Source: Tipula vernalis
Taxonomy: Eukaryota; Arthropoda; Insecta; Diptera; Tipulidae
Length of the DNA: 64,000 nucleotides
Assembly (NCBI GenBank): GCA_958295665.1
Contig: OY282558.1
Coordinates: forward strand, 46,996,389-47,060,388
Direction of reading: 5' to 3'
Notes under the pieces: generated by a model
Databases searched by the model: none
The model's input: only the letters and a program-made list of their open reading frames with translations
What the model was told of the DNA's origin: nothing
Part shown: piece after piece, positions 1 through 10,763 of the stretch
Numbering within the stretch: position 1 is the stretch's first letter
Layout of the letters: every line of letters starts with the position of its first letter
Translations under genes and position numbers: made by a program

Positions 1-284
1 ATAATGTTGACATTTCCAAGAATCAATAAGTAATTTATATGTACTATTAAATGCGAATTACTTCGGTCTAAAAGACTAAAGTATTGAAATCCTGTCAAAA
101 ATGACCAAAAATTTGGTTAGTCTAAAACGTGTGTATGTCTGGATGTCTGTTTCTCTGGCGGAGATTTGAAAAACTTTTGTAACATGTACGTCAAGATGGT
201 CGGGTATCTGCCATACGAATTGACCCAAAACACCGGAGATATGTAAATATTCACCAATTTTTTATATATATGCTGATTTGAATA

Positions 285-475
285 TTGAGTTGGGTATTGA
301 GTTTGTGGTTGAGTTGTGAAGGTTAAGTTAAGGGTCAATTGAATTTGAAGTTGAGTTGGAGTTGAGTTGTAAATAGGGAATTTTATGTATATGCTGGTTT
401 GAGAATTAATAGTAAGATGGTGTGATGCTATGGTAGCATGATGGTATGATGGTATAGCGGTACGATGTGTAGCGT
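285..475. repeat. Composite minisatellite, copy 1
   Basis: A degenerate tandem tract. The first part repeats TTGAGTTGA-like words and the second repeats ATGGTATGATGG-like words. The same two-part arrangement recurs at 1955-2560 in the same orientation and at about 39840-40705 in inverted orientation. The open frame across it is a by-product of the repeats, not a gene. Confidence 0.7.
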
Positions 476-480
476 TCAGG

Positions 481-1950
481 TGTTTGTGATTGGACAAAGC
501 CACCGTGTGTATGTTTTCGTTGACGGATTAAACGGTAAGCGGGTCATGAAACTTCGCGGCTGAACCTTTCCATTCGACCTCATTCAACATACTTAAATGT
601 CCACCATTTCCCTTTTGTTTGTATATCCATCCTCCATCGCAACTCATCTGAATAATTGGTGTAATAAACAGTGCAATACAAAAAAAAAAAAATAACAAGA
701 ACAAACAATTTTTAATCCAATAATTAAATATTTTTTTTATTATTTTATTCACCATGGCACGGCGACGAAGATTGGCAACTCAATCTGGGAAACCAAACCA
801 GAATCACAAAAAAAAAAAACTTGCTAAACAATAATAATTCGGATGAGCAGTTTCGGGGCAACAGATGGCGCTAGGCATGCAGCAAACAATTATTTAAAAT
901 TAGCGCTCAAAAATTTGAGGGAAATGGCGAAAACTATAAAAGTGCAAGAAAATATAGAAAAATAATAGAAAATTGAAGAAGAGGTGATGACGAGGAGAAG
1001 GGGGTGCCGGTATATTTAGACGAGTAAGATCGGATGACGAGCAGTCAAGTCTGAATCAGAGAATTGGTCAGATATAAAAAAAATTGTAAATGAAAGCAAA
1101 ATAAAATCGGTGTGCGAACAGAAAAAATTTGGGTATACTATTTCGTGTTCACTGTTTATTTTTTTTGTGCATGAAACAAATGAATAATTAATTGTAATTA
1201 TAGTATGTAATAAAAGAATAAAAATAATATATTTGTTACACATACATTTTATAAAGATATAAGAAGTGCGGTTGTTTTATTTTACAAGCTGTGTTCGCTT
1301 ACTTCGCTGAGTCCGCCATAATTCGGATTGTTAAAAAAATAAAAAAAAATTAAGAGGTAATAAATAGACGAAGTTTGTGGCTAAATAAAAAAAGAGGTGA
1401 AGTGAATTAAAAAAAAAAATAAAACGGAACAAAAACAAATGACAGAGCAATTGAACGTATTAGTGGTGAAAAGTGTTTTCTTAGTGATCTCAGTGCAAAG
1501 CGAGAAAAACTAAAATAAAATCATAAGTGAGTGGTGAGTCGGCGTCGTGACACGTGCAAGGTGATAAACAGCAAGCTTGGAGGCACTAAGGGGAGATCAT
1601 CAGTTCGCTGCAGAGAACTTGAGCTAGCAGAAGTGTTTTTCAGGTGAGTTGTGCGTCCCTTATTATTGTTTCTTGTCCCGTCACGGTTTGTCGTATGGTC
1701 TCATGATACGCGATTTTGTATGGGTGTTTTTTTTACCGTTAGCGCGATTATTCTAGAAAGACCCTAAAACACGCGGTGGCTTTTTAGTGGTGTTTATTTG
1801 CACCCCGCCCAAGTCATATTGCTCGCAATCGAGCTAAGCCGGCTTATCGTGCTGGTAGACTGGCGCCCAAAATCACGCACAGTGAGTTAAAAAAAATTCA
1901 GAGTCTACCCAAGCCATCGCGCGTTGACGAACCAAATTGAGACAGCACGT
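481..1950. other. No gene; possible LTR-element leader
   Basis: AT-rich DNA without a credible coding region. Two details hint at the 5' end of an old plus-strand LTR element. A GTAGAC-TGGCGCCCAA junction near 1855-1870 resembles a tRNA-Lys-type primer binding site following an LTR, and a CAG-GTGAGT splice-donor-like site lies near 1643. No paired LTR or gag/pol was seen, because the minisatellite starts right after, so this stays speculative. Confidence 0.25.
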
Positions 1951-1954
1951 TACA

Positions 1955-2560
1955 GATGGTATGATGGTATGGCGGATATTGATATGCGATGTTATGACTG
2001 TATGGCGGTACGATGGTATAATGGTGCCATGGTAAGATGGTATGATAGTATGATGGTATGACGGCATAAAGGTATGAGGTTTGGATGGTATGATTATATC
2101 ATGGCCTGATAGTATGATGATAAAATGGTACAATGGTACGATGTTTCGATGATATGGTGGATTTGGGGATGAGTTTATGGTTTAGTGGGAGTTTAGATTG
2201 AGTTAAGTTCATACACGCATGTAGTTTTCGAATCGAATTTAAATTTGGGAATAGGGTTAGCCATTAACTGTGGAGTCGAGCAGAGGGTTGGGATTTGGTT
2301 CGAGGTAAGTTGAATTGAAGTTGAATTTGGGTTTAGTTAGCTTGCATTGGGATTAAGTGTATTGTTCTATTGGAGAGTTGTTTAGGGTTGACTTGGGGTT
2401 TGAGTTGATTGAGTTGACGGTTAATTTGGTGATTTCGCCTAGGATTGTGTTGCACTTGAGTCGGAGGTTAAATCGTAAATTGTGTTAAAGGTTGAGATTC
2501 ACTTAAGAGGTTCAGTTAGGGATTGATTTGGGGTTGAATTAATTTTCTAGACCGAAGTTC
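1955..2560. repeat. Composite minisatellite, copy 2
   Basis: Here ATGGTATGATGG-type words (about 1955-2150) come first, followed by TTGAGTT/GTTGAGTTG-type words (to about 2560). It is the same repeat family as at 285-475 and the inverted tract at 39840-40705. The words vary, so the array is old. Confidence 0.7.
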
Positions 2561-5500
2561 TGATCACCTCAGGAGGTTTCAGCCCTTTAGATTTTATTAT
2601 TTAAAATTATTTGTATCTACTAACTAGTCAACAACTATTTCGTGGGTGCTTGTATAGACAACCTGAGGTATCACCGAAATTAAACACAGGTGTAATTTTC
2701 AATTACCTTTTGGAAGTTTTCCAGATTTTTAAGCTCTTAGTTGAGCACCATTAAAATGCTTTTGTCGTTCATTTCACTGTCACTTGATTGAAGCGGGTAG
2801 TTGTATTTAATAATCAAATATAAAACCTAGATCTAACCCTAATCTGGGTAGACACAAAAATATAACAAAATTGCCTAAAATCTAAACTAGCGCTAATAGA
2901 AAAATAATGTTACAAAAACTCAAGCGATTTTATTGTTATTCAGAAAGCGCTTGTTTTGATCAAAGGTAACATTTACAATCAATTTGAAATTTTTTATTTA
3001 TTTTGGCTGTTCAATCGGGTTTTCGTACTGTATTATAGAATGAAGTAAGGGTGAAATAAAATGTAATGATATTTTTCATCATTTTTGCCCGATTGAACAC
3101 ATTCATTTACCCTTTTTCAAGTTTCCTTAAGTTTTAAGAAACAAATCGCATGAAAAACAGTGGATTCTTGAGTATTACAGATTTCAAATTTTTGTGTAAT
3201 TTCCAGGATAGTTAGTAAAATAATTGATATTTAAGAAATACATAAAAAATTTGTAACCTTCCCGAATTTTATAGTGAAACCTCCCAAATAAAAAATTTTA
3301 TTGGCAAATTTTTCATTAGATCTGAGATGCAGTTAAAATCAAATGTCAAATCTTTGCCGTTGAGCTTCAGCAGACAATTACAATTTTGTGTTAAGATAAT
3401 TTCCTAGGCAATGTTTTGTTAGAGGGCACCGAGTATTACTGAAACACCACATCATATTTTGTACTCTAAAAAAAAAAATAAATTGCTTGAGGATTTGTAT
3501 TGAGGATTTGGGAAAGTAAGCTGCCAGTTAGCATTACCATTGGCAGTGCCACGGTTTTGATTCCTCATCTGCGTGTAATAATGGAAATATTTTGTTGTAT
3601 CACAATTCGTATACAAAGAATATTTGTAGTAGATGGTACAAACAGTTCTTAAAAAGTTTAGATTATTTGGCAACCTACAAACTTAAAAACACTTCCTATA
3701 AAACCACAAAATTCAATTACCAACACTATTTCTGAGGTTTAATTAAATCTTATTTGCTTGTTTAAGTACGAAATTATCTTCCATTTGCTAAACATAATTT
3801 TAGCTACACATACTGGGTACATATATCCCATAATTTCGAAAACTGTTCTGTAACGTAATAATAAACTGCCAATTAATAATTCAAACGTATTTATATTCAC
3901 AATATTTATGTTAACTTGAGGATTCGTTGCTCTATATGTAATAATAACACTGTATGTATATCTGTAGGTACATAAAATGATTATTAAAAATTAAACATGA
4001 TTATATTCTGAGATTTATATGAAAATGTTTACATTTATGATTTCCTTCCGCAATAAAAAATATTTTAAATATGTAACATGATTACCTAGTGGCATTGATT
4101 TTCCTTATTTTCCCCCAACTCGAACATCTCTATTTGGAATCTTTATTGTGTAGTTGGAAAGGTATGTAAATTTGTAAATTATAACATCTATTTAGATTTA
4201 ATCTGTTTCAAACTGTTGCTTAAAAGTTTAAATTTTTACACCTTATATGTCAAAATATGTACGAACTTGTCACATTATACTTTGGTAGAGAATTGTGATT
4301 TTTGAACAAGTAAAACTGGTATAATTTTATAGAAGAACCATAAAAAAATTAAGAACTACACACAAAATATATGGCGTGTTGGACAAAACAAATTCTGCAG
4401 CTACTAAACCATTTCATGTTCACACAGTAATAAACAATTTGCCATGTAACAATTAACATGGAATATAATTATCTGATTAAAAAAAATCATGATAAATTTT
4501 CAATTTTATTATGCATGAAACAATAAATTTTTCTATGTACATTGTAAATTATTTGTATTTATGGCTTAATTTACAACATCGTTTATGCACTTATATAATA
4601 TATAAAAGTCTAGTAGGGAGTGCGGAAATTTTTATGCGCACGAGTTATGGTATGATATTTTTTTATTTTTTTGGTTCAGTATCTCAAGGATTAAAAAAAA
4701 TGTAAAACCGTACATAACATATTTGTATATAATATATGCATTTATTATCTTTTAACTTGTCCCTGGGAATAAATTTGGTTCGCATTTAGCTAAGAGATAT
4801 TCTTCTTCTTATATATGTATGTATCTGTACCGCGTATTACATTACCAAATATAAACAGAAACGAAAATTTATTAAAATCAAGAATGACAGGAAAATTGAA
4901 TTTAAAATTAATGAAAAATTTCATTCGTTTTCGGGGGGAGCAAAATAAACAAACAAAAACAAAATTCAAAGGGAAACAATAAATTTAACAGGAAAGAATG
5001 AACTTAGATACAGGAATACCTTGTTGGACGCTGGTAATATTTGTTATTTTATTTTTGTCAAATAATTCATTTAAGGCTTGACTTTGGAATGGTTGAACAC
5101 ATTTCAGAATATATAACGAACGACACGCGCATTATGAGCTTTTCAATGGGGTTTACGATTTTCCGTTTTATTTAAGAATTCTATTATTTCTGCCAAAAAC
5201 TACGTAGTACAGGATGTAAACCTGCACATTTTGAATAGAAAGTCGAATAAAGGGTTCAAACTATTTAAAGCTCGTTTAGAACTTTATATTTATAAAATTA
5301 CTAAAAGCGTTGCAAGAGGTATTTCTGTAGAATTTTTTTTTTTACAAAATATGTGTGAAATATATGCCAAAAAAATGTTAAACCAAAAGTTGAGCTTTAT
5401 ATTAAAATTATAAAAAAAATCGTGCGTATGTATAAATATTTATATAAAATTAAAGGTGACATTTTAATTTATTTGCGTACACATAACACAAACGTACATT

Positions 5501-6179
5501 GTACAATGTATTTAGGATGTTTCACTTTAAATAATGTGCCGCGCTCGTTTTGTGATAGAACTCCTTGAACGAAACTTTTCCCACAAATGTAGATCACCAA
5601 ACGAACCGGACTACTTCTCCAATATCACAATTGGTCATAATAATATAAATCTTCTACTCTCAATCCGCCAAATCATAAATGGATTATTTAAAACTGAAAC
5701 GTGTTGAACAACAATTAAAATCGCACTCGCTATTTTTTAACTTTCACCTTTACCTTTCTAGTATACTGTTGCAAATTTTTGAGAATTTTCCGTTCACAGA
5801 TTTTGTACCGTCCGTTCAGATCATAACATTATGTGAGCAACGTGAGAATTGGCTGATATAATTTACTCAGTGCTTCAGCCTGGAAGGAGCCTCGCTGTGC
5901 ATCATTCGAAAATGCAAAAAAAATTAAACGCAAGCAATAATACAAAATCAGAATTAACGTCAATTATTTGTTGTGACCGATATCCCACCTCTTCCGCTCT
6001 AATAGCATGATATTATTTTTAAGGCCGTCCCATAGTAATTTGCCATTAAGATTTATATATGGCTGTTAATTTCAAGAGAATTTGTTAGTCAGAAGTAATA
6101 ATACCTTTAAAGACGATTAAAGCTATCCACAAATAATGCATCGATCAACATATCGTTGAAATTTCAATCAATAATACCA
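2561..6179. other. No recognisable gene
   Basis: AT-rich noncoding DNA. The short open frames here resemble nothing I know. A 12 bp inverted repeat (TGTTCAATCGGG at 3008-3019, complement at 3088-3099) encloses 68 bp and could be a decayed MITE end, but nothing else supports that. Confidence 0.6.
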
Positions 6180-7089
6180 GAGCACCCTGTATTTTATAGA
6201 TCCATAATCAAAAAATTTGAGCTTTTATAAGGGAATTAGAAACGAGGAAAAAACGAAACTTTTCATAGTAAAACACACAAAACATATGGGAAATCACTTT
6301 TTTTCCTAAGACAAATTTTTAAATGAAAACGTTACAAATTCTTAATTATGATTTCTGAAACACTTTCATAAATGTTTGTTTTCAACAGATATGAATGTCG
6401 TTGAAGTTTTTCATTTTCTTGTAATAATTGATTAATTTAAACCAAAATATAAGAAAAATTTCATAACAACAGCATTCTGGTCAAATTAAAGTAAAAGCTT
6501 ACTACAATTCGTTGGTCATTAAGTCAATATACATTACATAGATGGCAGTGATGGGCGTAAAAATTTGGAAAAATCGTACCAAAAATTACCACCTGGGGAA
6601 ATTTCAAGTTCAGAAATTGTAGGAAAAGCAAAACAAATTCACAAAATATAGGAACGTTTGTTAATTTTGGGATTAAATAACTTTTTTTCGTATTTTTCTG
6701 TAACCATTTAGACATCTTACGTACACTAGTAAAACTAAAGATAAATTTAGCAAGTATTATTTTAATTTGTCACAGCCAACTTTGATGTATTTTTCAAAAT
6801 GAAAGTTCGAAAACATATATTTTACAAATAATTTAATTTTAATATTTCTGCAATTAATATTTACTTAATACCAATATGGCCTTCTTGTATATTGTTCTTA
6901 AAGATATGTAGAAAATTTTTATATAAACATTTTATAATATTTTTGCTTTTTTCATTGAAAACCTTGAAGCTAAAAAACACCATTTTCACTATGGATTCCT
7001 ATGGAAATCAGTAAAAAGTTATACCACTAAAAAATCTTCTAAAAAATACGTCATTAAGATTATGGCTCTATACTCTAGAAGGCTCTGCT
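6180..7089 (+). mobile_element. hAT-like non-autonomous transposon, copy A
   Basis: An element of about 0.9 kb, nearly identical to the inverted copy at 24482-25388; a 63-residue open frame inside both is identical. One end reads CAGAGCACCCTG and the other, reverse complemented, CAGAGCCTTCTAG. The terminal ~28 bp of the two ends share GAGC, CT, TATAGA and CCATAATC blocks, so they form imperfect terminal inverted repeats. A CAGAG start is typical of hAT elements. No transposase is encoded. The bases right of the element read CTAGAAG. The matching CTAGAAG lies beside the other copy, not to the left of this one. Confidence 0.75.
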
Positions 7090-7500
7090 AGAAGTCGTGC
7101 TGAAAAAATCAAGCCACTCATGGCTTAGCCAAGGAATGAGGTGGACCCAACTTCGTGGTGCGAATATCAAAAACTCAAAGCTCAAAAGAAAGAAAGAACT
7201 TTTACACATCCACTCGAACTTTGATGACAATAATGCGAAAATTTGAAAGCCAATATATCCGAAAGAATACGCAGAATAACAAGGAGAAATTTGACCATTG
7301 TATATGGAATTTGGCTCCGAAACACATTTTCGTCTGAAAAAAACATTGGAAATTGCTACATTGACAGCTGCATTCATGCTCAATGAAGGATTTATGTGTG
7401 TCTTAAAAATTAAGGAGGCTATGGGTGTGCAAACTGACTCGCGCCATGTTATCGCTAACCAGCGAATTATAAGGGCGGAAAAAGCTACGTCTGAGGTTTA
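7090..7500 (+). pseudogene. Mutator-like (MULE) transposase relic, C-terminal part
   Basis: Plus-strand frames read like the C-terminal half of the MULE transposase family known from insects. They contain a CDPxxxxSWCxYQ-like segment near 7140-7180 (VDPTSWCEYQ), a TQNNKEKFDHCIW block, an APKHIFV segment, and a final stretch with FMLNEGFMCVLKIKEAMG and a basic tail ending in TAA at 7499-7501. At least two frame changes or stops separate the pieces, so it is dead. The middle part of the same kind of protein lies at 25389-25900 on the minus strand, beside the other hAT-like copy. The two halves do not overlap in content, which suggests one gene split by a rearrangement. Family assignment is from memory of MULE proteins. 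Confidence 0.6.
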
Positions 7501-8335
7501 ATATTCTTTTAAATTAAAAATAAAAATAAAATAAAAAATTGAATTATTGCTCTCCACCTTTAAAATAGTTTCTGTTTAATAGCGAAATTTAAACCAATAT
7601 TTTTATATCCTTCAGCTTACTTGACCCGTTGCTTTAATTTACTAAAATTTCTCTGGATTGCAGCTGCTTCATTATCAATTCTTTTAAAACTGTTCTAATA
7701 CGAAAATTTAAATTAGCTGTGCCTGATTTTTGTATTACCTGACTAACTGCCCCAATTCAAGTGAAGTAGTGGAAATTCGTGAAACGCTTAAAGACTTATT
7801 CGAGAAGAGATAAACCTTGTGTCTACGTCTGCCGCAATCGATCACAAAGGAGTGTGTGTAACAGTTTGAGACATAATATATGACATTAAAATTTGTTTGT
7901 TCGGGCTATGCATACTCAATTTGTGCTGTTGTATTCAGAGGCTGTGTCTCTGCATAAGGTTGAATTTAAGTGAAACACATTTTTGCGCGCAAACTTTTGA
8001 TGTACCTTTATTCTGCACCTTTCTTTGGCCACCCAGGAAGCATTTTCACTTTCTTTCCATTTTCCGGTAGCCAAGTATTCACTTTGGTTAGGTCAGTAAT
8101 AATTTACAGGAAATAACTTAGCACTTTTTTTAAAACAATTTGGTAGGAACTAAGCAGACAGATTTTATGAGATCTTGGGATCGTCATTGTCTTCCATTGG
8201 AAGTGGAATTAGTTTTACAATTGGCCTTTTTAATTCGCCTCTAGGAGTTTTAGCTGTTTTAACTGGAATGAATAAGTACAATTTGATTTATGTATGTTTA
8301 AGTTTGTTGTTTTAGTGCCCCATTTAAATCGCTGA
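7501..8335. other. No clear gene; probably BEL/Pao 3' remainder
   Basis: AT-rich sequence after the MULE relic and downstream of the minus-strand BEL integrase relic. Its 8050-8335 part may be the decayed pol end or LTR of that element, but I see no LTR boundary or matching repeat. Confidence 0.35.
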
Positions 8336-8339
8336 TTAA

Positions 8340-9073
8340 GTGTACTTAAGTAGTGTCCTGATCTCCAATCAAAAAGTGTGCCGGAGTTAGCACATCATAT
8401 GACGTGATGTCATCAGATACTGCAAAAAGCGGTCTTGAATTCAGCACAACCTCGATTTGTGTGAAAGTTGTATTTCCGGACACTTTTGTATAAAGCAACT
8501 GTATAGTCGACTCTTGTATTGAAAAATGGTCGCCGCATTTTTGAACATAGAATCTGGTTGCATTGCGGCAGTAGCTTTGGTCCTGGGTGAAAGTAATCGC
8601 GTTGGCACTTTTATCGTTTTTGAGCTTCGAAAATGCTTGATTCTGCTTGAATTTATTTTTCTCCCTCCAACACGAAATATACCCTGGTCGTCAATAAACG
8701 TTGCCTACGACAAAATTGTGCTACCACTATTAACCTGTAGGTGGTAAAAATCAGTTTTTGAAATGCCTGAAATTTGGTAAATTTTGGACAGTGACGAATA
8801 TTTGCTAAACAGTATTTGACATGGGGGACTGGAATCTATGCTAGTTTGGTGGGTTTACAGATACTTCATGCTGATCATTTGTTGCGTTGTTTAATTACAT
8901 ATAAGTGCGTGGTGTATTTTTAGGCCAATGTTGGTCGTCTTGCTAGATCCGTACCACCATAGCTTATCTGTGAAGAGCAAGGCCGGAGTAAGTCCACTGG
9001 ATTGACTGGATTGTATTTTACAGGAACATATCCATTGATCTCTAAGAATAGTTTCTTTGTATGATAGCTTCAT
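8340..9073 (-). pseudogene. BEL/Pao pol relic: RNase H to integrase end
   Basis: Minus-strand pieces match BEL/Pao Pol landmarks in the right order. At 8891-9073 there is an SSGLTPALLFTDKLWWYG-like segment, the linker after RNase H. At about 8650-8710 there is FIDDQGIFRVGGR, the start of the integrase region. At 8345-8465 there is VVLNSRPLFAVSDD followed by LTPAHFLIGD, the integrase C-terminal landmark. Large parts of RNase H and the integrase core are missing between them, so the gene is internally deleted and inactive. It continues the relic pieces at 9180-9582 and 9832-10249. The family is well supported; exact domain limits are not. Confidence 0.75.
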
Positions 9074-9179
9074 TTGAATCGTGACTAGGACAACCGGTTA
9101 ACATAACAACTGATAATCTAGTTGACCTAATATACGACAAGCGAAAAAAGGAGCACTCGATGTGCCGCATAAGTCTCGG

Positions 9180-9582
9180 TTATGAGACGAAACTGTTGAA
9201 GGTCTTCGTCTGATGAATTCCGCCAAATAATATGTTGAACTTCTTGATTAGTAGTGCTACTAGGTCAGTCTCAACTTTCTCCATGTACCTCAGTGCTCTG
9301 TACTCCTTCATAAATTTCCTATATTCTTGCTGGTTTTTATCATTATTACTGAACTTTTTCGTGTTTTGCTTGTAGTGAATTTCACATTCATCTTCAGTCT
9401 CAATTTCCCAAAACCGACTGATCATCTCCATTACAGTCTCGTAATACGAAATAGTTGTGTGAAAAATTCTAGCTATTTTACCGCACAGTACCCAGGCAAA
9501 TATAGTAGAATGCTCGAAAAGATTATCTGTGATTTGCGGATTTTTTGATGGAATAATTTTATAAAAAACATCACTGCCCAGA
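9180..9582 (-). pseudogene. BEL/Pao pol relic: post-protease region
   Basis: Minus-strand open frame of about 134 codons. It carries the segment that follows the BEL/Pao protease: a GSDVFYKII start, a TIFAWVLCGKI segment like the usual ETVFGWVLxGK, an RFWEIE motif, ENHF/QY-type residues and an EYRALRYME segment. The reverse transcriptase that should follow is largely gone. The ATG at its start is created by the end of an inserted MITE (9583-9831). Without that insertion the frame joins the upstream protease piece as ILG-SDV. The continuity across the MITE is direct sequence evidence that both pieces are one gene. Confidence 0.75.
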
Positions 9583-9831
9583 GGTGACATGTTCTACCAT
9601 CACTGTTTTCGATGTTTGATAGGCTTTGTATCTCTTTTTTCAAGAATAAAATTCTACGCTATTTCTTCCCCACTTCATCACCAAAAAAAATTTTTGCGAT
9701 ACTTTACCGATTACGATGGAATTAGATAGTATAGAAAATTATACTAATGTATAAGCGTAATTGAGAAAACGAAAAAAAGAGGAACAATGTTCGATCGAAC
9801 ATCGAAAATAGTCATAGTAGAACATGTCACC
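9583..9831. mobile_element. 249 bp MITE inserted in the BEL/Pao relic
   Basis: Both ends start GGTGACATGTTCTAC and keep matching for about 35 bp, with a few changes, through TTTTCGATGTT. They therefore form long terminal inverted repeats around a short AT-rich core. The element interrupts the BEL pol frame. A short CTGGG direct repeat borders it on the minus strand and is probably the target duplication; its exact length is unclear (5-6 bp). There is no coding capacity, and the transposon superfamily is unknown. Confidence 0.75.
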
Positions 9832-10249
9832 CCAGTATTCTATCAATGACGCCATGAATATTAAAGGTTGGATCAGGTAACTTTATGTGTTTCATTATCG
9901 GCCAACGAGTATCGTCAGATTTATTGGTACGTAGCTTTGAGGTTAAATTGGTGAGAATTAATGCCTTCACAATAATATGGCTTTCAGGTTCCACTTTCGT
10001 ATGCAATTTCACTTCGCCCCTTGTCATCCCAGCCTTTTGTGATGCTAGCCCATTAACTGTGACGTTTGATCTACTCCTGTAGAGCCCAATGCATTTTATG
10101 CAACCTTTACCGAGTAATACCCTGGCCGTGTGAGTGATGCCAAATTGATCGATGACGTTGAAAAAAGCATTGGACAAAAAGTATTTACTGGACACCCAAC
10201 ATGTTTTGATACAATATTTTGTGAGTTGGAATCGTCCATTGAACAACAA
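9832..10249 (-). pseudogene. BEL/Pao pol relic: aspartic protease region
   Basis: The 140-codon minus-strand frame matches the BEL/Pao retropepsin-like (DUF1758-type) region. An ARVLL strand corresponds to the start of the ARVLLDSGSQ active-site segment, but the catalytic Asp-Ser-Gly is replaced. Later come SRSNVTVNGL, a W-P-x-(M/I)-KHIKLPDPTFN segment and GVIDRILG, the usual end of this domain. Loss of the active-site motif and the MITE at 9583-9831 show it is inactive. Upstream (10250-10372) the relic decays further and is cut by the errantivirus insertion at the CACG duplication. Confidence 0.75.
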
Positions 10250-10372
10250 TACATAAGTGATTCTGGTGGAATTGGTTGAAATTTTGGTAATTAGTTGACA
10301 CCTAGGTTTATTGTAGAAGGCATAATATTGATTGTAGACGAGTTAGCGTACTTTAGAGCTTTAATTTTAGCG

Positions 10373-10376
10373 CACG
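10373..10376. other. Target-site duplication CACG (left)
   Basis: CACG directly abuts the left LTR and is repeated at 18030-18033 beside the right LTR. Errantivirus integrases make 4 bp duplications. Confidence 0.9.
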
Positions 10377-10763
10377 AATTATAAACTCGAAACTGGCAGT
10401 TGTGTAGAAATAAAACAGTTTCACTTTTAAGGTTTACAATAAATTTATTTTTTGATCGTTACTCAACGCTAGTTACAATAATTCTAAATTTTTATATTTT
10501 ACTTTTGATATATCTTTATAATTTGCAACAACTACAAAACTACTTACTAATGAAAAATATATTTATTATGATTTTGTTATTCTTATAATTAATGAAAGAA
10601 GAGTAATCGGATTTATCGATTACTCATATTTCTGTTTATCAATTTTTATTTTAAAAAGAAATGTTATGTCTAAGACATAACAAACATATTATCATAACTT
10701 GATGAAATTATGATGATGATTGCTTTGTTGAGATTTGCGTCGTGGAGGTCAACGGACGTAACT
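10377..10763 (-). repeat. 3' LTR of the errantivirus
   Basis: 387 bp, the downstream LTR for the minus-strand element. It matches 17643-18029 except at three bases in its first ~70 bp (plus-strand order). The last codons of env (to 10708) lie inside it, a common arrangement in errantiviruses. Confidence 0.95.

Noticed and set aside
3008..3099. 12 bp inverted repeat TGTTCAATCGGG around 68 bp
   Set aside because: Too short, with no duplication; kept only as a note in the gene-free stretch.
10400..10588. 62-codon frames in both LTRs (10400-10588 and 17666-17854)
   Set aside because: They are antisense to the element and differ only by the LTR mutations; no sign of coding.
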